Program-made: the position numbers and the translations under genes
In this document: piece by piece, positions 33,225-42,011 of the stretch
Layout of the letters: each line of letters begins with the position of its first letter
How positions within the stretch are numbered: the stretch's first letter is position 1
DNA from: Acidithiobacillus_B sp049965315
Lineage (GTDB): Bacteria > Pseudomonadota > Gammaproteobacteria > Acidithiobacillales > Acidithiobacillaceae
Direction of reading: 5' to 3'
Length of the DNA stretch: 64,000 nt
Assembly (NCBI RefSeq): GCF_049965315.1
Contig: NZ_JBMFWL010000009.1
Span: 4,033 to 68,032, forward strand
Notes under the pieces: model-generated
Databases searched by the model: none
What the model was told of the DNA's origin: nothing
What the model saw: the letters and a program-made list of their open reading frames with translations, nothing else

Positions 33225-33491
33225 ATGTACGGCCTTACGCCCCAGGAACTGGAGTTAAGTGCTCTAATAATAGAGGCGCTGAATCTCCCCGTGAATCCGC
33301 AAGACGTTGATCCTGAAGCGCCATTATATGGCGGAACATTGGGGCTGGACTCCATTGATATCCTGGAGATATCGATGGTCATCGCAAAGCAATACGGATT
33401 TATGATATCGAGCGACAATGACAACAAGGTAGAAATATTTAGTTGTTTGCGCAATCTCTGCGCTTATGTACAAACGCACAAGACCAAGTAG
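33225..33491 (+). CDS. Acyl carrier protein
   Basis: 88 residues. The phosphopantetheine attachment motif GLDSID places the Ser at residue 43, and the acidic helical pattern (LTPQELELSALIIEALNLP; LEISMVIAKQYGF) is that of an ACP. It would carry the growing polyene. ATG 33225 fits the family length; an in-frame ATG at 33189 would add 12 basic residues. It stands alone on the plus strand between two minus-strand operons and is more A+T-rich than its neighbours. E. coli aryl-polyene clusters have two ACPs; I see one. Confidence 0.9.
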   Translation: MYGLTPQELELSALIIEALNLPVNPQDVDPEAPLYGGTLGLDSIDILEISMVIAKQYGFMISSDNDNKVEIFSCLRNLCAYVQTHKTK

Positions 33492-33563
33492 AAAATCCTT
33501 CCCGCGCACGCCTTGGCCGGGGGTAGGCGAGGACCCGCCCGCCGCGTTTGGTGGAACCTGAGA

Positions 33564-35918
33564 TCAAGCTGCCGTGCGTTGAGAAAAACTGGCAGAGAAT
33601 AGCAACGCCAGAACGACGCCCGGCGCGACGGTGGCACCGATGGCCTGTAGTACCGGAACCCCGGAAAAAGCGAGTGGCCCAAATCCCATGACGGTGGCGA
33701 TGTTGGCGACGAGCAGGGAGGCCAGCGTACGCGGTGCGATCTCCCCGTGGGCCTGCCGGTCACCTTGATCAAAAAAGAGTGCGTAGTTTGATCCGACGGC
33801 GACGATCAGCATGAGCCCGATCAGATTCATGATATTCAGCTCATAACCGAGCAATACGAACCCGGCAGCCACCGTCAGGACAGCCGCAATCAAAGGTAGC
33901 AGTATTCTCAAAACGCGCATCGGAGAGCGCAATACGAGCAATAATAGCAAGGCAATAAAAGCGACACCGGATAATGCTAGCCTAATCCCGTTTATCAGGT
34001 AACTTTTATACAATTGACTCGACGTGGCGGACAAGTCGATGAACATGGCACCCGCGACATGATGCCGGGCAAGGCTGGCACGCACGCGCTGCGCGTCCAC
34101 TATGCCTGAAGCCGGTGCTTTGAGCGGTAGAATGGCGTCCCACCCGTTGCCGTGGCGGACGAGCATGCTGCTTACCAGCATCCCGAGGCCGCTGCCGCGC
34201 AGATCGGCAAGGGTGAGGGGTTTCAGCGTGCGTTGCGCCTCCGCTTCCTTGACGAATGGCGTGAACAGCGAAGCCTTTACCGGTAGGCCAGGCAAGGCTT
34301 CACGCAAACGCCTTTCCAGTTCATCTTGCGGTGGAATTGCCGCTTGCCGCTCCTGTTGCAAAGTGACGCTCGGCAAGTACCGGGCGGGACTTTCATAGCC
34401 GGCAATGACGTGATTTCCTACCAGCTCCTGGAGGGCGTTGCCGGCCTTTTCGGCCGCAGCCAGGGTGGCGTTGACGGTGGGCGCCGAAACGACAAGCAAA
34501 TAGCCCCCTTCCGATACGCCCAAGTCAGCGCGCATCTGCGTATAGAGCCGTTGCTCCGCCGCTGGAATCGGGCTAAGCGCGGATAGATCATAATTCCAAA
34601 TCCTGTCGTGATGGATGATGAGGACGGCGCTCGCCGCGATCAGCAGCAACAGCACGGCCGGACGCATGGTTGAAAGAATACGTGTCAAGCGAAGCAGCTT
34701 TTCGCCGATGCTGCTCAGATCCCGTGATTGGAAATCATCCGGCAGCAGGGTTGGTAATACCAAGCGGGTGACGGCTGCCGCCGTAAGAAGCCCGGCGATT
34801 GCATAAACGCCGAGTTGTGCCAACCCCGGCAAATTCGAAAATAGCAGGCTGGCGAATCCGATGATCGAGGTGAGCACCCCTAACCTGACGGTCGGCCAAT
34901 ACTTCTGTACCCATCCTTCACTGCCAGTAGCCGATCGTCCGGACTGCACAAAAAAGTAAATGGAATAATCCACGGCTTCGCCAATTAGTGCCGTACCAAA
35001 CCCCAGAGTGATATCGTAGACCACGGCAAAGCCCAGCGCTACTGCAGCAATTCCGACAACTACCCCGGATAATACCGGCACCAGACCCAAGATGAGCACG
35101 GTAGCGGAGCGATATACCAGCAATAGCAAGATGATGATAAGTGTTAGGCTGATGCTTGACATCAACTCCGCTGCGTGGACGATAGTATCGCGGGAGGCTA
35201 CCGAAATTACCCCGACGCCAGTCATCACCAAGGCGGTGTTCGCGGCTGCGGACCCCGCTTCCGCTTTCACGGCGGCAAATGCCGTTTGTATGCCCTTGAT
35301 TGCTGCCTGCTGGGCATCCGTAGCGGAACCGGAAGCCCGGGTTTGCGCCAATATCAGGGCGCTCTTGCCGGAACGGGAGGACCACACGCCGTCGCGGGTC
35401 ATCGGTCTGGCACCGCTCTCCATGGATTTGATCATCTGCACCGTGGCCCCGGTAGGATCACTAGGGAACAGCGACTGGGCCATCTCGCCGCCTGGAGTGG
35501 CTAAAATATCAATGGCGTTGGCAATGGCATTGTGCAATCCGTCAACCGTAAAAAGCCTTGGATTGACGGTAGGGCTCAACAAATAACGATGGGAAAAAAT
35601 ATAATGAAACATCCGGGTATCGCCATTGCTGCTGCCGTTGTTGATGGAGGTAAAGGCAGCGTCACCCTGAAGTTCACGGACCAGATCATTGGAGAGCTTG
35701 GCGCGTAGGGCAGCGTCGCCCCCGTCAATGCGGATCATGATTTGGCGCGACAGCAAGCCTTGACGTAATTGTTCGTTCAGGACTGCTTGCTGCGCGGTGG
35801 GTGACCGGGGCAGGAATTCCGAGAGATTTGCCGTAAATTCGGCAGCACTGATCACTAAGCCGCCGGCAAGCAAAATAACCAGCCATGCTGCAATGATGAA
35901 AAGACGGTTGTCCCTCAT
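33564..35918 (-). CDS. MMPL/RND-type exporter of the aryl-polyene cluster
   Basis: 784 residues with an RND-like duplicated layout: one N-terminal helix, a large periplasmic domain, about five helices (LTLIIILLLLVYRSATVLIL onward), then a second periplasmic domain and helix group. Hydrophobic helices contain GFGTALIGEAVDYSIYFFVQ and the related NIMNLIGLMLIVAVGSNYAL; Asp in each is in the proton-relay position. It probably moves the polyene lipid across the periplasm together with the LolA-like protein, whose gene overlaps its start by four bases. Confidence 0.88.
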   Translation of the reverse strand: MRDNRLFIIAAWLVILLAGGLVISAAEFTANLSEFLPRSPTAQQAVLNEQLRQGLLSRQIMIRIDGGDAALRAKLSNDLVRELQGDAAFTSINNGSSNGDTRMFHYIFSHRYLLSPTVNPRLFTVDGLHNAIANAIDILATPGGEMAQSLFPSDPTGATVQMIKSMESGARPMTRDGVWSSRSGKSALILAQTRASGSATDAQQAAIKGIQTAFAAVKAEAGSAAANTALVMTGVGVISVASRDTIVHAAELMSSISLTLIIILLLLVYRSATVLILGLVPVLSGVVVGIAAVALGFAVVYDITLGFGTALIGEAVDYSIYFFVQSGRSATGSEGWVQKYWPTVRLGVLTSIIGFASLLFSNLPGLAQLGVYAIAGLLTAAAVTRLVLPTLLPDDFQSRDLSSIGEKLLRLTRILSTMRPAVLLLLIAASAVLIIHHDRIWNYDLSALSPIPAAEQRLYTQMRADLGVSEGGYLLVVSAPTVNATLAAAEKAGNALQELVGNHVIAGYESPARYLPSVTLQQERQAAIPPQDELERRLREALPGLPVKASLFTPFVKEAEAQRTLKPLTLADLRGSGLGMLVSSMLVRHGNGWDAILPLKAPASGIVDAQRVRASLARHHVAGAMFIDLSATSSQLYKSYLINGIRLALSGVAFIALLLLLVLRSPMRVLRILLPLIAAVLTVAAGFVLLGYELNIMNLIGLMLIVAVGSNYALFFDQGDRQAHGEIAPRTLASLLVANIATVMGFGPLAFSGVPVLQAIGATVAPGVVLALLFSASFSQRTAA

Positions 35919-36667
35919 GGAGCGGCCAATTTGACGATGGTTATCAGGGAACGATCGTGATTCGTTTTCACAATTTCAATGCTGGTTACTGTATCGTCGC
36001 TACCGTTGACCAGGATCTGTTGAATTACGTCAGCTACCCTTTTCTGTTTGGGAAGCATCGTCAGGGTCCAAGCGTCCGCGCTGCCGTTCAGGGAAAGACT
36101 AAAAAACTGCTCCAGCATCTGCCGGTTACCGGTCAATGTGCCACGTATGCTATCGATAAATGCCAGTAGTTCTGGGTGATCCTGCAGATGGATCTCCTGG
36201 TGATCGATGGTGAGCGTGTCACCTTGTACGAGCATGACCTCTGTTTTTGGCTTGAGGGTATGCATTTCCAAGGTATCCGGAGCGATGAAACGCAGCCTAC
36301 CGGATGATTCTAACGGTTTTTCCAACATGGTTATGAATTTCTTCTCGACGAAGCCAGCGTGGCCGGATTTAGTCTGTGCCAAGGAGCGCATCAACTGATC
36401 AATGTTCCATTCTGTGGCCTGGGCCGGCGGCATCAGCATGGCACTTAGGGCCATGAGTGCCAGCAGCGTCGCAAACCTTGGGGGGAAAAGTCTCCAACCG
36501 GCGAGAGATTCGCAGATATTCCTGCCGTCCGCTCCGAAGTTCCAGGCAGGGAACGAAGGCGAATCTCGCAACGTCATCCGGTTCGCGAGGAAGGTCTTCG
36601 CTAGATACCGGAGGATCATTGTCACGCGTATATTCAGCAGTTGCCGCAGCGCTGCGGGTTTGGCCAT
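35915..36667 (-). CDS. LolA-like outer-membrane lipid carrier
   Basis: 250 residues. The C-terminal 165 look like a LolA/LppX fold protein of aryl-polyene clusters: IDQLMRSLAQTKSGHAGFVE, SSGRLRFIAPDTLEMHTLKP, QMLEQFFSLSLNGSADAWTL. The hydrophobic signal (PPRFATLLALMALSAMLMPP then AQA) starts only at about residue 62. Yet AGGGAG eight bases upstream supports ATG 36667, and no good start is nearer. The protein thus seems to have a long N-terminal extension before its signal. It would accept the polyene lipid in the periplasm. Confidence 0.75.
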   Translation of the reverse strand: MAKPAALRQLLNIRVTMILRYLAKTFLANRMTLRDSPSFPAWNFGADGRNICESLAGWRLFPPRFATLLALMALSAMLMPPAQATEWNIDQLMRSLAQTKSGHAGFVEKKFITMLEKPLESSGRLRFIAPDTLEMHTLKPKTEVMLVQGDTLTIDHQEIHLQDHPELLAFIDSIRGTLTGNRQMLEQFFSLSLNGSADAWTLTMLPKQKRVADVIQQILVNGSDDTVTSIEIVKTNHDRSLITIVKLAAP

Positions 36668-36684
36668 CGGACTACTCCCTAACC

Positions 36685-37605
36685 TTATTGCCAGAAATCA
36701 AAAAAGTTAAACCAGTTGTATGGCGCTATATGACAATATTTATCCAGCAAAGTGACGTATTGTTCCATCGCCCGGCGCAAAACCGCTTCCCGGTCGTCTC
36801 TTTCGACATTGGTGAAATCAGCTAATTGCTCAAAAAAAATTTCATATGTCCCCGGTCCGATATGCAAGCCGACCATAAAGAAAATCGGCCGACGCAGGAT
36901 CGCCGCCATCCGGAAGGACCCGCTGGGCCAGAGGGCGGGATCGCCAAGAAAGGCAATGGATTTCATTTTTTCCAGGCCAAAGGAACGGTCACCCAGCAGA
37001 CCGACCAATGCGCCCTTTCCCAGTTGTTCCTGAACGCGGATCATCGAATCCATACGGCCGAGGGGTATGATATTTTGTTCGGCTATAGGATTGATGGCCG
37101 AGAGCATGGCATTTATGCGTTTGGCGTTTTGCTCATACATCACCATGACCACGCAGAGGTCCGGGTGCTGCCGGCCAACGGCCCTTAGCACCTCAAAACT
37201 ACCCAGATGTGCTCCGAGGAGCAATACGCCTTGTCCAGCGGCAAGGGCGGTGTCGATAACCTCTGGCTGGTGTACGTGGATGTCAAAGAGATCAAAACGG
37301 TTGTTAAGCAAATAAATGCGATCATGGATCGTTGCGGCGAAGGTGAGAAAATGTTGATAGATGTGCCGGATACCTGCGGGTTGGCCGAGCACTCGCGTAA
37401 GGTAGGAGCGAGATGATCGTCTGGCGGTTGGCGCAAACACGAGAAAATAGCCGGCGATCAGGTGCAATATGACACGGGCCTGGCGGCGGCCTAGGGCCGT
37501 GGAAATCCAGGTTATCAGCCGTAGCATGGTCATGCTTCCGCGCTCCGGCTGCTGCGCCCAGGACGGTCGATTCGGGGGTGTGGATGCCTGGTCTGAGGGA
37601 TTCAT
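36685..37605 (-). CDS. LpxL/HtrB-family acyltransferase of the aryl-polyene cluster
   Basis: 306 residues. One hydrophobic N-terminal segment, then LLLGAHLGSFEVLRAVGRQH, where the His-x4-Glu catalytic pair of lauroyl-type acyltransferases appears (HLGSFE), and later GLLGDRSFGLEKM. These enzymes transfer acyl chains to lipid A, and relatives in aryl-polyene clusters are thought to acylate the pigment's lipid headgroup. The start codon overlaps the dehydratase stop (TGATGA). Confidence 0.86.
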   Translation of the reverse strand: MNPSDQASTPPNRPSWAQQPERGSMTMLRLITWISTALGRRQARVILHLIAGYFLVFAPTARRSSRSYLTRVLGQPAGIRHIYQHFLTFAATIHDRIYLLNNRFDLFDIHVHQPEVIDTALAAGQGVLLLGAHLGSFEVLRAVGRQHPDLCVVMVMYEQNAKRINAMLSAINPIAEQNIIPLGRMDSMIRVQEQLGKGALVGLLGDRSFGLEKMKSIAFLGDPALWPSGSFRMAAILRRPIFFMVGLHIGPGTYEIFFEQLADFTNVERDDREAVLRRAMEQYVTLLDKYCHIAPYNWFNFFDFWQ

Positions 37606-37946
37606 CAGCCGGAAGAGGTCCTTGTGCGGGGAGACAGATCGCCAGCGGCGACCTTGCGGTTGTCCGCGTGGATCGTAAAGGCGATGGAGGCATCCGCCCT
37701 CGTATCAAAGCGTAGCGTCAATACTTCGCCAGGGGAGGCGGGGCTGTAAAATTTGGCCATGGTGATATGACATGCCGTCATTGCTTTCCCAGTCGCCAAT
37801 TCCACCGTATAAATGACCTCGTCAATAAGCATTACACCGGGCACAATGGGATGTCCGGGGAAGTGGCCAGCGAAGACCGGATGCTGGGCCGGGATGCTGA
37901 AGAAAACCTCATGGTGCGCCAGGGTTGTTCTCCTCTTTATGAGCAT
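37605..37946 (-). CDS. FabZ/ApeI-like hotdog dehydratase or thioesterase
   Basis: 113 residues. HFPGHPIVPGVMLIDEVIY contains the active-site His of FabZ-type dehydratases. The protein is shorter than FabZ (about 150) and resembles the ApeI-type 3-hydroxyacyl-ACP dehydratase of aryl-polyene clusters, which works with the longer dehydratase at 30298-30795. It overlaps the end of the AMP-ligase gene by 38 bases, more than usual, and the start could be a little downstream. Confidence 0.8.
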   Translation of the reverse strand: MLIKRRTTLAHHEVFFSIPAQHPVFAGHFPGHPIVPGVMLIDEVIYTVELATGKAMTACHITMAKFYSPASPGEVLTLRFDTRADASIAFTIHADNRKVAAGDLSPRTRTSSG

Positions 37947-39270
37947 GTGCTGCTACCAGCAATTGAAGCGCCTCGCGGGGTAATTTCCCGGTATTGTTAC
38001 GCGGTAGAGCGTCTACCATCTGTAATGGTCGCGGGAGAAAGGCCGGATCAATGCGCTCACGCAGATGGGCGTAGACCGACTGAGCGTCTAATCCCGGTGC
38101 CACAGCGAATGCGATCAAGCGCTTTACGCTGCCATCCGGATCCTCGTCAGGCATAAAAAACACGCCGTCCTGCACTCCCGGGATAGCATTAAGCTGATGG
38201 TTCAGATATGCCAGAGAGCTGCGTTTACCAGCAATATTGACAAGGTCGGCTGTTCGACCATGAAGAAGGAAGCGCTCGGCGCTGATTATTTCCAGGCGGT
38301 CGCCGAGTTCCGTTGCTTGCAGCAGATGCCCACCGCTTGCCCATACCCGCCCGGCCTTTGCGGTCAGGCGCAAATCCGGCAACAAAACCCATTCGTCGCT
38401 TTCCGCCCTGCGCCGGGTGGCCACTTGGCCGGTTTCCGTCGATCCGTAGATTTCCTGCAAGGGAGCATTGAAGCGGGTTTCTGCCTCCCTCGCGAGTTCC
38501 TGGGCCAGCGGGGCGGTAGCTGATACCAGCAAGTCAACGGCTGGCAAAGGAGAGTCCATCCCCAGCAAGGCGCGGAGATGGATCGGTGTGCTCACCAGCA
38601 ATCGTGGGCGTGGCAGCGATGAAAGCTCAGCGCAAATATCCGCAGGATAGAAATGCTGGGGAGCACTGAGGGCGCTTCCGCATTGTAAGACGATCAATAT
38701 GGTCGACTCGAAGCCGTACATGTGCTGTGGCGGAACCGTACCAACCACCGCATATTTACGGCCATCCAGTAGGCCGAGACGCTGGGCTTCGGCACGGACG
38801 CTCCCGACCAGAGCGCCCCAGGTTTTCAGGTGGGGAACCGGACTACCGGTGGATCCGGAAGTGAATACGTAACCTACCGGAAGAGTTTCCGGAAGGAGCG
38901 GGATGGGCAGATCATGGATTGCCGCCGCTGCGGGGAGTCCGTCGGGGAAATAAAGTTGTGGCAAATCTATATCGTTATCGTCATCGCTGAGGCAAAACAA
39001 GTCGGGAGCGAAGCGGACCAGCCGGCTGACGGTTTCTCGGGTATACGTGGATGGTAACAGGCTGATTTTATTTGCAGTCATGGTTGCCGCAAGGCCGACC
39101 ATGAAGCGGTAACGGTCACGGCAAATGTTAAGAACATGCCGCCCGGGGAAAAGTAAGGCGCGAAGCTGCGCCACATCCGCCAAGAATTGATGTACTGTAA
39201 TCGCCTCGCCATGACGAAATGCGACAATATCCCGCGTTGATTCATGGGTCATCAGGGGCAGGAGGTTCAT
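37909..39270 (-). CDS. AMP-dependent acyl-ligase (aryl/acyl-CoA or acyl-ACP synthetase)
   Basis: 453 residues with the adenylating-enzyme motifs: GYVFTSGSTGSPVPHLKTW (P-loop), IYGSTETGQVATRR and, near the C-terminus, PRNNTGKLPREAL with the catalytic Lys. It would activate the hydroxybenzoate made by the XanB2-like enzyme and load it on CoA or ACP, as the ligases in xanthomonadin and E. coli aryl-polyene clusters do. The usual Tyr-Gly-x-Thr-Glu motif reads YGSTE. Upstream no strong ribosome-binding site is seen. Confidence 0.9.
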   Translation of the reverse strand: MNLLPLMTHESTRDIVAFRHGEAITVHQFLADVAQLRALLFPGRHVLNICRDRYRFMVGLAATMTANKISLLPSTYTRETVSRLVRFAPDLFCLSDDDNDIDLPQLYFPDGLPAAAAIHDLPIPLLPETLPVGYVFTSGSTGSPVPHLKTWGALVGSVRAEAQRLGLLDGRKYAVVGTVPPQHMYGFESTILIVLQCGSALSAPQHFYPADICAELSSLPRPRLLVSTPIHLRALLGMDSPLPAVDLLVSATAPLAQELAREAETRFNAPLQEIYGSTETGQVATRRRAESDEWVLLPDLRLTAKAGRVWASGGHLLQATELGDRLEIISAERFLLHGRTADLVNIAGKRSSLAYLNHQLNAIPGVQDGVFFMPDEDPDGSVKRLIAFAVAPGLDAQSVYAHLRERIDPAFLPRPLQMVDALPRNNTGKLPREALQLLVAAHAHKEENNPGAP

Positions 39271-39297
39271 GGCCGGAGATTACCCATTGAATGACTA

Positions 39298-40038
39298 TTA
39301 CCGCAGTGGAGCAGAGTGGCTGTTGCGCGGTCTCTGGTCGCTGGTCGCGACCTTGGCAGAATAACGGAAATAGGCATGAATCCCTTCCATCATCCCGGAG
39401 CGCTCGCCTGCCGGAATGGCGCGACAGCGCACCATGTACTCGGCAAAAAACATTGATACCACCAGCATCGCGCTAATGATATTGACCAATAGAAACAATA
39501 AATAGTGTGGCACGAATAGCAAAATAACCAGGGGTAGACCGGTCATGGTAGCGAAAAAAATCGTCCAGGCCATCGTCACGCGCCGAGTATAGAGCGCTAG
39601 CTGTTCGCTCAAGGGTCCATGGACCAGTTCGGCAATGCGCGATATCATGGGAACATGTCCGGGCAGCAACGTGACGCCGAAGACAGCGGTTAATAGTATG
39701 AAAATACCGCTCCTCTGGATCATGTACGCCCAGGTAAGGTAGTGCGTGAGGATGCTGTGGTAATGCCATAACACTATACATGCAGAAACAATACCGGAAA
39801 ACCAGATAATTGGGTAATGCGTCTTCCACGACATAAATATCAAAATGATAATGGCAGGGGAGAAGGCGGCAAGAACTGTTAATCCGCCCGATCGGGTCGC
39901 GGGGGGTTCTAGGTAGGTGAGTGCTTGGTAACCGATAAAAACAAGCAAGGAAAATACCGCGCCATGGAAAGCTGTAAACCTGCTAAATGGTGAAATCCGG
40001 GAAAATAATTTGATGGCCTTGCTACGCAAACTTCTCAC
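39298..40038 (-). CDS. COG4648-family membrane protein of aryl-polyene clusters
   Basis: About 246 residues with about five to six hydrophobic helices (FHGAVFSLLVFIGYQALTYL, then AAFSPAIIILIFMSW, and paired helices in the C-terminal half). It resembles the COG4648 membrane protein found next to the AMP-ligase in aryl-polyene clusters; its biochemical role is unknown. GGAGG eight bases before GTG 40036-40038 points to that start. An in-frame ATG at 40083 would add 15 residues but has only a weak site. Confidence 0.78.
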   Translation of the reverse strand: MRSLRSKAIKLFSRISPFSRFTAFHGAVFSLLVFIGYQALTYLEPPATRSGGLTVLAAFSPAIIILIFMSWKTHYPIIWFSGIVSACIVLWHYHSILTHYLTWAYMIQRSGIFILLTAVFGVTLLPGHVPMISRIAELVHGPLSEQLALYTRRVTMAWTIFFATMTGLPLVILLFVPHYLLFLLVNIISAMLVVSMFFAEYMVRCRAIPAGERSGMMEGIHAYFRYSAKVATSDQRPRNSHSAPLR

Positions 40039-40223
40039 ATACCGTTCCTCCCAAGCGTAAAGATTGACGTTCGCTCTTGGCATTTCCGCTTGCAGCTTTC
40101 CGCGTGGAACCGCTGTTTGCCCCTGTATGGTTCCTGATTGTTTGATAGATCAACAACACCAATGCCCTTTCCCTGGAAAGATGGGCGAAGCGCCGCCCTG
40201 GCCGAAATTCGCCTGGAATCCCG

Positions 40224-40553
40224 TTAGTTCTGACTTTTTGTATTTCCAGTAGTGCCCGTATCCCCCTTGACAGCCCGCCAAAATTCAATCGCCCCCGCCT
40301 TCGCCGCGTGGCCGATGTCGACCGCCTCATGGGCGATGCCAAGCCCCACATCCTTTCCTGTCTGGCCGATCTTGTGAACCGTTGAACCAACCGTCTGCCC
40401 GGCCTGCTCGGCTCCCTGTTTAAGATCCGTATTTGCTGCATAGACGGTGACCGGGGCGAGGGCCGAGACCAGAAATATGCATGCATACGTCAACTGCGCA
40501 GCAGTTGCCGTCTTCCCCTTGATGTGATTGGTCGTTACCATGTGTCCTTGCAT
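40224..40553 (-). CDS. Small secreted protein of unknown function
   Basis: 109 residues. AGGAGGT nine bases before ATG 40553 supports the start. A hydrophobic stretch (AQLTYACIFLVSALAPVTVY then AA) looks like a signal peptide cleaved near residue 40, leaving a small mature protein with repeated Gly-x-x-Ala/His helical patterns (EQAGQTVGSTVHKIGQTGKD; GIAHEAVDIGHAAKAGAIEF), probably amphipathic. No family recognised. It is upstream of, and in the same direction as, the COG4648 operon. Confidence 0.65.
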   Translation of the reverse strand: MQGHMVTTNHIKGKTATAAQLTYACIFLVSALAPVTVYAANTDLKQGAEQAGQTVGSTVHKIGQTGKDVGLGIAHEAVDIGHAAKAGAIEFWRAVKGDTGTTGNTKSQN

Positions 40554-41397
40554 CGCAATGCACCTCCTGAGCAGCTCACCTAAACTTTGGCGATCATATC
40601 GTCCCTACAAGTTATCGTTCTTGAAGTCGTGATCTCTATTTGGCGCAAGTGTTCGCCAAAGGCGTGTTTTCTCCAATGCTGATTAGAGGCTTTCATCTGC
40701 TGAAGCGTCGCTGGCCGAGCCCCAAGGACACGGATCATCCCTGCCAGGGCTCCCTCTCCGATGCGTCCAGATGGACGATGCCCGCGTCCGTACCTCGGCC
40801 AACCTTTCGCAGTAATCCTACCCCAGAATCGGGGCTGGTTCCAACCGGAGCGGCGCGAAAACGCACCATTCTGGGGAATGAACTGGTCCCGCCTAACAGG
40901 TTCCGCCGAGCGTGATATGGAGTTCCGCGATGCCGCCGGCCAAAGGAAGGCGGCATTGGGGCCCGCCCAAAGGCTGGCGCACTACAAGCACGACCTGCTG
41001 TCCGGTGCTGCGGGTTTGGGGCGCCTGAGGCGGCCTTCATCGCCCCGACTGAGCGGGCACAGGGATTCCGCGGATCTGGGCATGGCCCCATTGGGCGCCT
41101 CTTCGCGCACCGAGCATCGGCTATCCACGCCGGCAGGAAGCCCGAAGAAGCAGCATTTCCCGCCCGGCGGCGCATGGAATCCATCTTCGGCTAGAGGAAG
41201 AGCGACGGCGGCATGTCCAAAACCGGTTTCCGCGGTTTGTGGTTCGCTGGCCTACCATGTCCTGCGCAGCGTCCGACCCAGCGCCGGCCGATGGAAATAT
41301 GATCGGTCTAAAATTCGGAAAAGCGTGCAATTGGAAGAAAAATAGAGGAGAATACGCTCAGGTTGATTGAGCTGATGCGGTGTTAAAGGAGTACCTG
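40554..41397 (+). other. Gene-poor region
   Basis: An 844-base stretch. Open frames of up to 194 codons cross it on both strands, but their composition (Arg-, Pro- and Ser-rich, no domains) suggests chance. I see no recognised gene, tRNA or insertion sequence. It may hold the promoters for the flanking divergent genes or decayed sequence at the edge of the pigment cluster. Confidence 0.5.
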
Positions 41398-41943
41398 ATG
41401 AAGCCTATAAGAGTATTGTTGGCGAGTATCACGGCCATGCTGTTGCTGGGCACTTCTTCTGCCTATGCCCTGTCTTTAGATCAGCTCGCCCGGATGAGCC
41501 CGAGTCAAAAGAAACAGGCCCAGCAGTATTTTCGCACCCATTCTCTGGGATTTTCGTCCATCTTCAAAAGATATCATCCGGGACCCTACTGGATCCTGGA
41601 AAACAAAGCTGCGCTTCATTTGACACCCGGGCAAATCCGGAGGGAAGAGCAGCTCAAGGACGAGATGGCTATGCACACCATCGCGGATGACCGCGCTTTG
41701 CAGCACGCCTATGGCAAGTACGCAAAGGATGCCTCTGCCGCGCATCCCGCATTAGCGACGATACAAAACGACATCATCCGCGTTGGAAAGGCAGAAACGC
41801 GCTTGGCAGGGGAAATGGTTCCCTATCATCTCCAGGGCTATGCGTTGCTCAATCCGGCGCAAAAAGCCACCTACACCCAATTGGCGGCCAAGACCTGGGC
41901 ACAGCATCACAGGACGCCTGACAAGCCAGCGGGCGCCCAATAA
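41398..41943 (+). CDS. Periplasmic CpxP/Spy-like protein
   Basis: 181 residues. A signal peptide (MKPIRVLLASITAMLLLGTS followed by SAYA) is followed by a helical protein with two degenerate Leu-Thr-x-x-Gln-type motifs, LTPGQIRREEQLKDEM and LNPAQKATYTQL, as in the CpxP/Spy/ZraP stress-chaperone family. That assignment is tentative. AAAGGAG before ATG 41398 is a good site; the in-frame codon at 41380 is less likely. Sixty-eight bases precede the acyltransferase gene. Confidence 0.6.
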   Translation: MKPIRVLLASITAMLLLGTSSAYALSLDQLARMSPSQKKQAQQYFRTHSLGFSSIFKRYHPGPYWILENKAALHLTPGQIRREEQLKDEMAMHTIADDRALQHAYGKYAKDASAAHPALATIQNDIIRVGKAETRLAGEMVPYHLQGYALLNPAQKATYTQLAAKTWAQHHRTPDKPAGAQ

Positions 41944-42011
41944 TCGGTCAGAGGTCATCGTGTGAACTGCCGGGTATCGCATGCCCCGCTACCTGGCCAC
42001 CTGGGGGATGG

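Noticed and set aside
40761..41345. A 194-codon ORF in the gap after the pigment cluster
   Set aside because: The translation is rich in Arg, Ser, Pro and Gly without any recognisable domain or good ribosome-binding site, and the opposite strand also has a long ORF, so it looks like chance.
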